A stretch of 64,000 bases of DNA from Clostridium septicum (lineage in GTDB: Bacteria; Bacillota; Clostridia; Clostridiales; Clostridiaceae): contig NZ_CP023671.1 in NCBI RefSeq assembly GCF_003606265.1, positions 3,335,423-3,399,422 of the forward strand, written 5' to 3'. This document shows positions 16,279-24,827 of this stretch, piece by piece; position 1 is the stretch's first letter; each line of letters begins with the position of its first letter. The notes below the pieces were generated by a model. That model made no database searches. It was not told the DNA's origin and was given only the letters and a program-made list of their open reading frames with translations. Made by a program: the position numbers and the translations under genes.

Positions 16279-16797
16279 ATGAATTTTAAAACAAAAAGGT
16301 TGGTAGTTATTGCACTACTTGCAGCTATGTGTTATGTAGGAACATTTATAAATATTAGAATACCAATTGGGGGTTCAATGTCGATGGTTCATTTGGGAAC
16401 TACGGCTATTTTTATAGCAGCGGTACTTATTGGAAAAGATGCTGGCCTAGCCGGGGGAATTGGATGTGCACTTTTTGATTTATTAAGTGATTTTGTAGCA
16501 TGGACAATACCAACTTTAATAGTAAAAGGATTAACAGGATATGTAGCAGGAAAAATATCATTTGCTAATGGTAAAGAAGGAAATAGTTTTAAATATAATA
16601 TAGCAGGATTTATAGTAGGTGGATTAGTATCACTTATAGGATATTTTATAAGTAATTTACTTATATTCGGGAAAACATGGGCGGTTGCAGTAACTAGTTT
16701 AAGTACATCACTAGTTACAACTACAATAGGAGTCATTATAGCTGTACCTTTAGCAACTGCAGTTAAGAAAGTAGTTAAAAAGTCTAATTTAATATAG
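16279..16797 (+). CDS. ECF transporter S component, probable vitamin B6 uptake
   Basis: 172 residues, six membrane helices, the size of an ECF substrate-binding (S) subunit. The first helix has the AAMCYVGTFINIRIPIGG-type pattern, and a second segment MVHLGTTAIFIAAVLIGKDAG is typical of the group. The gene directly before a pyridoxal-type kinase points to a pyridoxine/pyridoxal substrate (PdxU-like). The energising EcfA/A'/T proteins are not in the window and would be shared. GGAGAAAAA and GGGGG lie ahead of the ATG. Confidence 0.85.
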   Translation: MNFKTKRLVVIALLAAMCYVGTFINIRIPIGGSMSMVHLGTTAIFIAAVLIGKDAGLAGGIGCALFDLLSDFVAWTIPTLIVKGLTGYVAGKISFANGKEGNSFKYNIAGFIVGGLVSLIGYFISNLLIFGKTWAVAVTSLSTSLVTTTIGVIIAVPLATAVKKVVKKSNLI

Positions 16798-16815
16798 TAA
16801 AAAGGGGTGGTAATT

Positions 16816-17649
16816 TTGAAAAAACCAATTAATAAAATAGCCATTCTTCATGATATGTGTGGTATAGGAAAAGCTGCTTTAACTAATGTAATGCCGGTAT
16901 TAAGCATTATGGGTATAGAATGTTGTCCTATACCCACTCTTATTTTATCTACACATACTGGAGGATTTGGAAAACCAGTAATAAGATATAATGTACAGTT
17001 TATAGAAGATTCAATAAATCATTATAAAGAAAATAATATAAGTTTTGATGGAATATTTATTGGATACTTAGGAACTAGAGAGATTTTAAGAAGTACTAAA
17101 AAATTTATAACTAATTTTAATAAACCTAAGATAATTTTATTTGACCCTATTTGTGGTGATTCAGGAAAACTTTATTCGAATTTTAATAAAGAGTATGTAG
17201 AAGATTTAAAAGAATTAATAAAACTATCAGATATAATAACACCAAATTTTACAGAAGCATGCTTATTAACAAATAAACAAATTAAAACTACAGCAACATT
17301 AGAGGAGGTTGAGGAAATAGCAAAAGATTTAGTGAGGCTTGGAGCTAAAAATGTAATAATAACAAGTTTACCAGCTAAAGAAGGGGAAATTGGTATAGCA
17401 ATATATAGAAGTGATTTGGATGAATTTTCAATAATATCTCATAAAAAAGAAAAAAAGAGCTATCCTGGAACAGGGGATATTTTTGCAGCTGTATTACTTG
17501 GGAATATTATAAATGGTTTATCAGTAGAAATGTCAGTAGAAAAAGCAAGTAAATTCGTACTTGATTGTGTAAGAGAAAGTAATAAATATAATTATCCAAC
17601 AAAAGAAGGGGTTTTATTAGAAAAATGCTTACATAAAATACTTAATTAA
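16816..17649 (+). CDS. pdxK: pyridoxal/pyridoxine kinase
   Basis: Ribokinase-fold (PfkB/PdxK) kinase of about 277 residues that phosphorylates vitamin B6 vitamers. HDMCGIGKAALTNVMPVLS is the substrate-binding start. ILFDPICGDSGKLY and ITPNFTEACLL follow, and SYPGTGDIFAAVLLG carries the anion hole and catalytic aspartate. I place the start at TTG 16816, 6 bases after AAAGGGGTGG; the in-frame GTG at 16807 is inside that site. Coupled to the S component just upstream: import then trapping by phosphorylation. Confidence 0.9.
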   Translation: MKKPINKIAILHDMCGIGKAALTNVMPVLSIMGIECCPIPTLILSTHTGGFGKPVIRYNVQFIEDSINHYKENNISFDGIFIGYLGTREILRSTKKFITNFNKPKIILFDPICGDSGKLYSNFNKEYVEDLKELIKLSDIITPNFTEACLLTNKQIKTTATLEEVEEIAKDLVRLGAKNVIITSLPAKEGEIGIAIYRSDLDEFSIISHKKEKKSYPGTGDIFAAVLLGNIINGLSVEMSVEKASKFVLDCVRESNKYNYPTKEGVLLEKCLHKILN

Positions 17650-17717
17650 GTTATTAATGAATTAGAAATATTTAATAGAGAAATAATAATTATATAATAA
17701 CTTAAGAAGGAGACATA

Positions 17718-18617
17718 ATGATGGATCATAAATATTTAAAAGATGTAAAAAATGGTGAGAAAATAGAAAGTTGTTTGATGGTAATGAAAATATTATCAAT
17801 AGAGGATAATAGTATAATAGCCTATATAGGAGATAAGACATCAGAAGTTAAGGCGATAATAACATATAAGGATTCTACTCCAAAAGTTGGGGAAGTTATT
17901 ATGGTTAAAGGGATTTTTAAATCTCCTTTTAAAGTAGAAGCAATAAAAAAAATAGAAAAATTTGACGTATATACATATATTCCATCTGTTAAAAGACCAG
18001 TTGAAGACATAATAAAAGAACTTGATGAGATTACTAGAGATGAGTTTAAAAGTCCTGAAGTAATAGCTATAAATGATTATTTTTTCAAAAACGAAGAGTT
18101 TTTGAAAAAATTTAAGATGGCAATAGGAGGTGTATATCATCATCATAATTATTTAGGAGGATTAGCAGAACATACATTAAATGTAACATATTTAGCTAAA
18201 GTATTTGCCCATAGATATGATTGTAGATATAAAGAATTAGCTATATTAGGTGCTAAGCTCCATGATATAGGAAAAGTAAGAGAAATGTATTATGGTGGAC
18301 CTTTTGGCTATACACTAGAAGGAGAAATGGAAGGACATATAGTTATAGGTGTATCTATGCTTGAAGATGCTTTTAGAGAGAATAAGGAAATGTATTCTGA
18401 CGAGTTTAAAGAGAGATTAAAAGGCATAATAGTTCAACATCATGGTAAACTTGAATATGGATCACCAAAATCACCAAAGAGTCAAGAATCTTTTATAGTC
18501 CATTATGCAGATTATGTAGATGCAACATTAAATAAAGTAGATATAATTTCACAGGGGATAAATCCTGGCCAATGGACTGATTATGAAAGAAGAATAGAAG
18601 GAAGATTACTTTTATAA
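17718..18617 (+). CDS. yhaM: 3'-5' exoribonuclease YhaM
   Basis: 299 residues. Residues about 12-90 form an OB-fold nucleic-acid-binding domain (DNSIIAYIGDKTSEVKAIIT). Residues about 150-290 form an HD hydrolase domain: GGLAEHTLNVTYLAKV, then KLHDIGKVREMYYGGPFGY, HIVIGVSML, QHHGKLEYGSP and HYADYVDA, all metal-binding positions of YhaM. In Firmicutes YhaM trims short 3' tails of RNA and can act on DNA. AAGAAGGAG precedes ATG 17718; the following ATG is an alternative. Confidence 0.93.
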   Translation: MMDHKYLKDVKNGEKIESCLMVMKILSIEDNSIIAYIGDKTSEVKAIITYKDSTPKVGEVIMVKGIFKSPFKVEAIKKIEKFDVYTYIPSVKRPVEDIIKELDEITRDEFKSPEVIAINDYFFKNEEFLKKFKMAIGGVYHHHNYLGGLAEHTLNVTYLAKVFAHRYDCRYKELAILGAKLHDIGKVREMYYGGPFGYTLEGEMEGHIVIGVSMLEDAFRENKEMYSDEFKERLKGIIVQHHGKLEYGSPKSPKSQESFIVHYADYVDATLNKVDIISQGINPGQWTDYERRIEGRLLL

Positions 18618-18773
18618 TAAAAATATCAAATTATATCTTAATGATGCATACTATGAATGCTTCAAACTTCACCTGGTAAATATTTACGCATAAAGAGATA
18701 AGTATAGTACAATAATTTATTCAACATTATATTAATTAAAAAAACAATATTTAAGAGAACAGTAAATTAAGTT
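18618..18773. other. intergenic, no gene seen
   Basis: About 155 bases with no frame or clear structure; probably leader or trailer sequence. Confidence 0.3.
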
Positions 18774-18808
18774 AAGCACTTATTCACAAATGAATAAGTG
18801 CTTTTTGT
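18774..18808 (+). terminator. terminator after yhaM region
   Basis: AAGCACTTATTC (18774-18785) pairs perfectly with GAATAAGTGCTT (18791-18802), then T-run. Confidence 0.88.
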
Positions 18809-18847
18809 GTTATAATATTATAAAAAAATAAAATTGGCGGTGAGTTA

Positions 18848-21442
18848 ATGCCAACTAGTCTTAATATAAAACAGAGAGAAGTTGTAGAAGAACTTGATAA
18901 AAATATTTTATTGCTTGCATCGGCAGGAACAGGGAAAACAAATACTTTAGCATATAGAATTTCTAATATAATAGAAAAAAATAGAGCTAAAGAAGAAGAA
19001 ATATTATGTATTACATTTACAAATAAGGCAAGTAAAGAAATGCAAGAAAGAATTGAAAGGATATTGAAAAAAAATAGTAATAAAGTTATTATTAAAACTT
19101 TTCATAGTTTTTGTTTTGATATATTAAAGAAACAAGCTAAAAAAAGTACTGATATATACACAGATTTTGTTATATTTGATGAAGAGGATTGTAAAGAAGT
19201 TATAGGAACAGTTAATTATTTTAATTTTCCTCTACTTTCTCTTCAAAATTTTATTTCCTTAATAAAAGAAAATATAGGAATGTTAAATTTGTATTCAGAT
19301 AATTCATTAAAAGATTATGAAGAGGTTATAAAGAGAGTATATAAGGAAAAATATGAAGAAATTAAAAGAATATGTGTATCTGAGGAATATTCTACTAATT
19401 ATAATATGATAAATATATTAGAAAAAGAAGGCGCTAAAATTGTACAAAGTTACAATAGTGCTTTATACAATAACCATGGATTAGATTTTAATGATCTTAT
19501 TATAAAAGTACATCAATTATTTAAAGATACTACTGTAGTAGAAAACTTAAGAAGAAAATTTAAGTATATAAGTATTGATGAAGTTCAAGATACTAGTTAC
19601 TTGGAATATGAAATAATAGAGAAATTATTTTATGGAAGTAATATATTGCTTTGTGGTGATCAATTTCAAACAATATATCAATGGAGAGGATCTATTCCAG
19701 ATTTAATAATAAAGGATTTTACTAAAAAATATAATCCGAAAGAGATAGTTTTTAATGAAAATTATCGTGCAACTAAAAATCTTATAGATGCATCTTTTAG
19801 GTATTTAAAAAATACTTTTTCTATGGAAGTAGAAAAAGTATATAAAAATCAAATCAAAGCTGTAAATAATATGGATGGAGAAAAAATTTGCTTTAATTCG
19901 TTAAATAATATAAAAGATGAGGCAAGATTTATATTTGATGAAATAAAAAAGTTAGATATAAAAGATATTTCTAAAATTTGTGTACTTACTAGAAACAATA
20001 GATATAATACTAATTTATCTAAGGAATTTATTAGACTTAATTTAAATTTACCAAAAGAAGAAAGATTAAATTTTATACTAATCGATGAATTTAGGTTTTT
20101 TAGAAGGCAGGAAATTAAAGATATTATAGCAACTTTAAAATTATGTGTAAATAAATATGATTCAAATAGCTTAAAGAGAATAATTAAAAGATTTAAGTTT
20201 GGTATATCTTCTAAAATTATTGAGATTATAGAATCAGATATATATAAAGAAGTAGGAATAAGTATTAATGATTTCATAGATAAGAAAACTCATATTTATG
20301 GTGAAAAATACTCATTACTCGTAAAAGAGTTTAATAATAATAATCTAATTGTCTTTGATGTTGAAAGTACAGGTGTGGATACAACAAAAGATGAAATAAT
20401 ACAAATAGCTGCAATAAAAATAGACTCACAAGGTAAAATAATAGATAAGTTCCAGAGGGTGCTTAAAAATAATAAATCAGTAATGAATTCAGAAAGAGTA
20501 CACGGATTTAGTGATGAATATTTAAAAGTACATGGAGAAGATAAAATAAAGGTTCTAAAAGAGTTTTTAGAATTTTCTAAAGAAGCACTTATTGTTGGAC
20601 ATAATGTCCAATATGATATAAATATATTAAATAGTGAATTAAAAAGAAATAATTTGGGGTCTCATAGTTTTTTAGATTTTTATGATACATTAGAAATATA
20701 CAGAAGATTCTATCCTAATTTAGAAAATTATAAATTAGAAACATTAAGTAGAATTTTTAAAATAAAGAATAAACCAACTCATGATGCAATGGATGATATT
20801 TTAGCAACTGCAGATCTTTTAGTGATAGCTATAAAAGATAAAATAATACCTTTAGCATTTGAGAGACAAATGTTAACAGGAAAATACTTGGGAAATTTTA
20901 AAGAATTAAGTGTAAAGCTTGAAAAATTAAAAGAGGAAAGTAAATTTAAAAGACCTAAAGATATAATAGTTAAAGTTATTAAAGAGTTTAATATTAAAAA
21001 ATTATATGAAAAAGAGCCACAAAGAATTTTTAGATTAAGAGAGTTCTATTCTATTTCTAAGGAGTTAGATGATTTTCGATTGAGTCCAGAGGATTCTATG
21101 ATAGAGTTATTAAAAGTAACATCCCTTTCAAATGGAGATATGGAAAGAATATTAAAAAATCAATCAAGAATTCCTATAATAACAGTTCATCAAGCTAAAG
21201 GACTAGAATTTGATTATGTATTTTTAGCAGGCATGGAAGAAAATGTATTTCCATCATACCAATCAATAAAGAGCTCTAATTTGAAAGAAGAGGAAAGAGT
21301 TTTCTATGTAGCTATTACTAGAGCTAAAAAGAAGCTTTACTTAACTTATTCAAAAAGCTCAAATGGAAAAAGAAATAATATAAGTAGATTTATATTTAAA
21401 ATACCAAAAGAATTTATAAAAAATATAAGTACCGAAGTTTAA
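18848..21442 (+). CDS. UvrD/Rep-type helicase with embedded DEDDh exonuclease domain
   Basis: 864 residues. Superfamily 1 helicase motifs: LLASAGTGKTNT (Walker A, about 30), CITFTNKASKEM (Ia), YISIDEVQDTSYLEYEI (Walker B), GDQFQTIYQWRG (III), and near the C-terminus ITVHQAKGLEFDYVFLAG (V) and VFYVAITRAKKKLYLTYS (VI). Between the helicase halves, residues about 497-660 are a complete DnaQ-like proofreading-type exonuclease: IVFDVESTGVD (Exo I), VGHNVQYDINIL (Exo II), HDAMDDILATADLL (Exo III, DEDDh type). One protein could thus unwind and degrade 3' ends. The start has GGCGGTGAG. Single-gene, with its own terminator. Confidence 0.92.
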   Translation: MPTSLNIKQREVVEELDKNILLLASAGTGKTNTLAYRISNIIEKNRAKEEEILCITFTNKASKEMQERIERILKKNSNKVIIKTFHSFCFDILKKQAKKSTDIYTDFVIFDEEDCKEVIGTVNYFNFPLLSLQNFISLIKENIGMLNLYSDNSLKDYEEVIKRVYKEKYEEIKRICVSEEYSTNYNMINILEKEGAKIVQSYNSALYNNHGLDFNDLIIKVHQLFKDTTVVENLRRKFKYISIDEVQDTSYLEYEIIEKLFYGSNILLCGDQFQTIYQWRGSIPDLIIKDFTKKYNPKEIVFNENYRATKNLIDASFRYLKNTFSMEVEKVYKNQIKAVNNMDGEKICFNSLNNIKDEARFIFDEIKKLDIKDISKICVLTRNNRYNTNLSKEFIRLNLNLPKEERLNFILIDEFRFFRRQEIKDIIATLKLCVNKYDSNSLKRIIKRFKFGISSKIIEIIESDIYKEVGISINDFIDKKTHIYGEKYSLLVKEFNNNNLIVFDVESTGVDTTKDEIIQIAAIKIDSQGKIIDKFQRVLKNNKSVMNSERVHGFSDEYLKVHGEDKIKVLKEFLEFSKEALIVGHNVQYDINILNSELKRNNLGSHSFLDFYDTLEIYRRFYPNLENYKLETLSRIFKIKNKPTHDAMDDILATADLLVIAIKDKIIPLAFERQMLTGKYLGNFKELSVKLEKLKEESKFKRPKDIIVKVIKEFNIKKLYEKEPQRIFRLREFYSISKELDDFRLSPEDSMIELLKVTSLSNGDMERILKNQSRIPIITVHQAKGLEFDYVFLAGMEENVFPSYQSIKSSNLKEEERVFYVAITRAKKKLYLTYSKSSNGKRNNISRFIFKIPKEFIKNISTEV

Positions 21443-21462
21443 AATCTTGGTACTTATATTTT
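21425..21462. terminator. bidirectional terminator between helicase and ldh
   Basis: ATAAGTACC (21425-21433) pairs with GGTACTTAT (21449-21457). The 5' arm overlaps the last helicase codons; T-rich on both strands. Confidence 0.75.
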
Positions 21463-21467
21463 AAAAA

Positions 21468-22418
21468 TTAAATTTTTGCTTTAGAAAGATGGTTTATTAA
21501 TAAGTCAGCAGATTCTTTAAGTTTAGATATTTCATCTTGGGAAAGAGGAACTTCAAGAATTTTTTTTGCTCCATTTCTATCTATTATAGTAGGAATAGCA
21601 AGATAAACATCATTTATATCATATTGACCTTCAAATAAAGAAGAAACAGTAAGAATAGAATCCTCATCTCTTAAAATAGCTTCTACTATTCTAGTTATAG
21701 CTAATCCAACCGCATAATTTGTATAACCCTTTCTATTTATTATTTCATAAGCAGCATTTTTAACTAAATTAGGTATTTCATATTTAAATTTTTTGTCGCA
21801 TTTAGAGCAAACAGTATCACAATAACTATCAGCATCCATTCCAGCAATATTTGTTAAACTCCAAGCTGTAATTTCAGAGTCACCATGTTCACCTATTATA
21901 TAAGTATGAACATTTCTAGCATCTATATCAAAATGCTCGCTTAACATATATTTTAATCTTGAAGTATCTAAAACAGTACCTGATCCAATAACTCTATTTT
22001 TAGGAAAACCTGATAATTTATAAGTTATATAAGTTAATATGTCTACAGGATTTGAGACAACTAATAAAATTGAGTTAGGGCTATACTTAACAACTTCGGG
22101 AATAATGTCTTTAAATATATTTAGATTTTTATTTATTATATCAAGTCTTGTTTCACCAGGTTTTGGGCCTATTCCAGCAGTAATAATTACAATATCAGAG
22201 TCTTTAGTATCCTCATAAGTTCCAGATTTAACATCTACTGCTTTAACAAAAGCAGCACCATGTGATAAATCCATAGCTTCAGCTTCAGCCTTTTCTTTAT
22301 TTATATCAACGATAACAATATCAGAAGCTAAGCCTTGTATCATTAAAGAATAGGCAGTAGTAGAACCTACAAAACCAGCTCCTATTATAGAGATTTTATT
22401 TCCTTTTTCTTTTATCAT
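21468..22418 (-). CDS. ldh: L-lactate dehydrogenase
   Basis: About 316 residues. Rossmann NAD-binding start [32 protein letters not shown] is the mobile substrate loop with the arginine that binds lactate/pyruvate; [11 protein letters not shown]; and [14 protein letters not shown] carries the catalytic histidine. It reduces pyruvate to lactate and reoxidises NADH in fermentation. The best start is the ATG at 22418, 7-9 bases after AGGAG; in-frame ATG 22424 and GTG 22427 crowd that site. Two extra cysteines ([14 protein letters not shown]) are an unusual insertion in the surface region. Confidence 0.95.
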   Translation of the reverse strand: MIKEKGNKISIIGAGFVGSTTAYSLMIQGLASDIVIVDINKEKAEAEAMDLSHGAAFVKAVDVKSGTYEDTKDSDIVIITAGIGPKPGETRLDIINKNLNIFKDIIPEVVKYSPNSILLVVSNPVDILTYITYKLSGFPKNRVIGSGTVLDTSRLKYMLSEHFDIDARNVHTYIIGEHGDSEITAWSLTNIAGMDADSYCDTVCSKCDKKFKYEIPNLVKNAAYEIINRKGYTNYAVGLAITRIVEAILRDEDSILTVSSLFEGQYDINDVYLAIPTIIDRNGAKKILEVPLSQDEISKLKESADLLINHLSKAKI

Positions 22419-22614
22419 TTTCATCACTCCTAAATAATATTTGCAAATAAAGAAGAGTAAAATAGTATGATTAATTTAGTAATATTATATATCATTTAAT
22501 AATAATTATCAATATACATTTTCATTATAAGTATATAATTTGTAATAGTGACAAACTATATACATATGATGTATTATAAAATAGTTAACAATGAAGTTGA
22601 AACGGGTGGGATAT

Positions 22615-22944
22615 ATGTTTAATGATAATAGAGGATATTGTGAACATTGCAAAAAGATACAACCATATATATTAAAGGGTAAAAAGGTAACTAAGGATTT
22701 AAATATTGGTAGAATAGAAGTTGTAGAAGCTTCAGCATATTGTTTAGTTTGCAATGAATTAATTTATTCGGAAAAGGTAAGAGAAAAAAATAAAAAAGAA
22801 GTTGAGATAGCTATTGAAAAGCTTCAGGAAGAAATTGAAATACTTCATATGTTAAGAAGTTCAAAAACTAGTAAGCTTATATCAGATGCTTCTGACGAAA
22901 AGATTTTAGAAGAAATAAAATCTATATTAAGGGACAAAAATTAA
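22615..22944 (+). CDS. YgiT-type zinc-ribbon protein
   Basis: About 109 residues from ATG 22615 behind GGGTGGG; an upstream in-frame ATG at 22591 has no ribosome binding site. Two CxxC pairs (YCEHCKKIQ near residue 7 and YCLVCNELIY near residue 44) form a zinc ribbon like that of MqsA/YgiT antitoxins and regulators. A helical C-terminus with no recognised helix-turn-helix follows. No toxin-like partner is next to it, so an antitoxin role is not supported. Confidence 0.7.
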   Translation: MFNDNRGYCEHCKKIQPYILKGKKVTKDLNIGRIEVVEASAYCLVCNELIYSEKVREKNKKEVEIAIEKLQEEIEILHMLRSSKTSKLISDASDEKILEEIKSILRDKN

Positions 22945-22986
22945 AAATAAACTTACTTAAACTTTAAGTAAGTTTATTTTTTTATG
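22944..22986 (+). terminator. terminator of the zinc-ribbon gene
   Basis: AAATAAACTTACTTA (22945-22959) pairs with TAAGTAAGTTTATTT (22965-22979), then T-run. Confidence 0.88.
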
Positions 22987-23061
22987 TCATTTTAAGATAC
23001 TGTGTTAAATATAATATATTGGAAGGATTATAGAGTTTCTTAAAAAGTAAAGGGGGACAGC

Positions 23062-24003
23062 ATGGATAACAATCTACTTGATCTTTTTATTTATATGGAT
23101 GAAAGTTTGATTAAAAATATGAATGCATTAGCATTAAATGGATATATAGATATAAAAACAGTAACAAATATAAAAGATAGAACATTATCAGGAAATATTA
23201 ACATTAGTAATAGAGAGGCATGTGGAAATGGTGAAAAACAAGGGAAGGATAAAACTGATGGATATAAGGTAAGACATCATTTTCTAGATAATAATTATCA
23301 AAATACCAAAGGTATTGATGGAGGAGTGGAAGGTAAAGAATATGATAGAATACAAGAACAATTTCAAAGAATAAACACTACTTTTTTATTACATAATGAA
23401 TTGGTGAGTTCCTTATATGATAATAATAATATTAAATTAATTGAAAGTGAAAATATTGTTGAAGAAGATCTTACAGAAGGAGAAATTATAGAAGTTCAAG
23501 GGGAAATTACTACTTTATCTATAGTTCCATATTTAAATACATTAATTAATACATTAATTTGTTATAATACAGAATTTTTAGATAGCCTATTAAAAGATTC
23601 AAAATTAAAAGGGTTAAACTATACAGTTATAGTTAAATTATTAGAATGTATGAAAAATTGCATTACAGAAAATGGAACTGAAGAAATGGTTTTATCCAAT
23701 GGGAAAAGTTATATAATTTTAGTAGTTAATAACACATATTTTTTAAATTCTAAAGCATGTATGTATGATTTTACAAGTTGTCCTTGTAGAGTAATAGGAA
23801 AAACTATGAAGATTTGTTGTAGCAATGAGAAATTAAGTTTATTTCGAAAATCTTCTCAAGAAGAATATTACGAAAAATTGCTAAAATCAATGGATCCATA
23901 TTTTGATATTTTAGAAAAAAATGGTATATTATTACCTAATAAGCCAGATATAAGTATAAAGGGTAAAGCTACAGTTATGTTACCTATAAGTATTTGTATA
24001 TAA
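23062..24003 (+). CDS. hypothetical protein, 313 aa (DUF6414-like layout)
   Basis: AAGGGGG precedes the ATG. Soluble, no signal peptide. It starts LLDLFIYMDESLIKNMNALA, followed by a hydrophilic low-complexity linker (residues about 50-90), a helical middle, and VEGEIIEVQGEITTLSIVP-type strands before a helical domain. A late CPCRVIGKTMKICC segment is Cys-rich. The order (YMDE start, variable linker, EVQGEI strand) is reminiscent of DUF6414 proteins, but this is tentative. Function unknown; single gene. Confidence 0.55.
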   Translation: MDNNLLDLFIYMDESLIKNMNALALNGYIDIKTVTNIKDRTLSGNINISNREACGNGEKQGKDKTDGYKVRHHFLDNNYQNTKGIDGGVEGKEYDRIQEQFQRINTTFLLHNELVSSLYDNNNIKLIESENIVEEDLTEGEIIEVQGEITTLSIVPYLNTLINTLICYNTEFLDSLLKDSKLKGLNYTVIVKLLECMKNCITENGTEEMVLSNGKSYIILVVNNTYFLNSKACMYDFTSCPCRVIGKTMKICCSNEKLSLFRKSSQEEYYEKLLKSMDPYFDILEKNGILLPNKPDISIKGKATVMLPISICI

Positions 24004-24046
24004 AAGTAATTCTAATTTTTCATAATGTCAAAAAATTAATAATCTG

Positions 24047-24055
24047 CATATTATA
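24047..24055 (+). promoter_or_regulatory. possible sporulation-type -10 element
   Basis: CATATTATA fits CATAnnnTA, the -10 pattern of sigma-E/K promoters, and lies 37 bases before the start of the Gly-repeat gene. The -35 part is not clear, and in AT-rich DNA such a match can arise by chance. Confidence 0.25.
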
Positions 24056-24091
24056 TTAGTAGAAATATGTCTTACTAAGGAGGAGAATATA

Positions 24092-24640
24092 ATGTGTGAG
24101 TACAATTATTCTAACAATGAATGTAATAATATTGGAGTAGTTAGTAGCAATAATGCTGGATTAAGTAATGATTGCAGAAATGCATATAGAATGGGATATA
24201 ACAGAGGTTTTTGTTGTGGAAACGAACAAGGATATAAAGCTGGATATGAAGATGGGAAAAAAGAGGGCTGTGAAAAAGGATATGCTAAGGGATTAAAAGA
24301 TGGTTGTGAAAGAGGCTATGCAAAAGGTTTAAGAGATGGAGCAGAATGCGCATATAAGAAAGGCTATGAAAAAGGTTATAGAGATGGCTCTCAAAAAGGA
24401 TACCAAAAAGGTTACGAAGATGGAAGAGAAGCTGGAGTTAGAGAAGGTTTCCAAAGAGGAAAAGCTTATGGATGTAGAGAGGGTTACAAAAAAGGATATA
24501 AGGATGGATATCTAGCTGGATTAAATGCAGCTCAAAATAATGGCTGCGAAGATACTTCAAATTGTGGAGATGATTTTGACTTTGAAGACAATACTTGTAG
24601 TAGTAGCAGTGGAAGATGGAACGAAAATGACTGTTGTTAA
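24092..24640 (+). CDS. Gly/Tyr repeat protein (GX3 repeats) with Cys-rich ends
   Basis: 182 residues with AAGGAGG before the ATG. Residues about 35-145 carry a glycine at nearly every fourth position, usually as GYxxGYxxG or GxxxGYEDG (GYKAGYEDGKKEGCEKGYAK is one stretch), more than 20 units. This matches the GX3-repeat helix pattern of eukaryotic Yae1/Lto1 and similar bacterial repeats, predicted to form a long amphipathic helix packing through glycine faces. About 10 cysteines lie mostly in the end segments, suggesting disulfide cross-links. Function unknown; a structural spore or surface role is a guess. The repeats are imperfect at the DNA level. Confidence 0.75.
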   Translation: MCEYNYSNNECNNIGVVSSNNAGLSNDCRNAYRMGYNRGFCCGNEQGYKAGYEDGKKEGCEKGYAKGLKDGCERGYAKGLRDGAECAYKKGYEKGYRDGSQKGYQKGYEDGREAGVREGFQRGKAYGCREGYKKGYKDGYLAGLNAAQNNGCEDTSNCGDDFDFEDNTCSSSSGRWNENDCC

Positions 24641-24670
24641 AATTTTCATTTAAATTTAAGCTAAAATAAA

Positions 24671-24720
24671 GGGGCTGTCTCGTAAATGATTTTTAATCAT
24701 TTACGTAGACGGTCTTTTTT
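24671..24720 (+). terminator. strong terminator, site of an IS91-like insertion
   Basis: CGTAAATGATT (24681-24691) pairs with AATCATTTACG (24695-24705); GTCT and AGAC outside extend the stem. The T-run 24714-24720 abuts the first base shared by the two IS91-like copies. Confidence 0.8.
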
Positions 24721-24827
24721 AATGTACAGGAAAGTATAAAAATTTTGCAGGCTGAAAGTTAGATATTATCTAGCTTTTAGCCTTCAAATATGTTAGATTA
24801 ATTAATTATAAATTAGAGGTTTAACAG
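24721..24827 (+). repeat. 107-bp repeat, copy 1 (left end of IS91-like element)
   Basis: Identical to 63894-64000 at 106 of 107 positions by direct comparison. It ends exactly at the transposase start codon and contains the AGGCTGAAAGTTAGAT / ATCTAGCTTTTAGCCT hairpin. Confidence 0.95.

Noticed and set aside
16389..16844. Open frame on the minus strand across the ECF S-component gene
   Set aside because: It lies wholly opposite a well-supported gene with a good ribosome binding site and has no start signal.
22615..22944. Zinc-ribbon gene as an MqsA-type antitoxin
   Set aside because: No MqsR-like toxin gene is beside it and no DNA-binding HTH follows the ribbon.
24200..24530. Repeated sequence that could be a CRISPR array
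   Set aside because: The repeats are codon-level, imperfect and in frame with a glycine pattern; there are no constant repeats with unique spacers.
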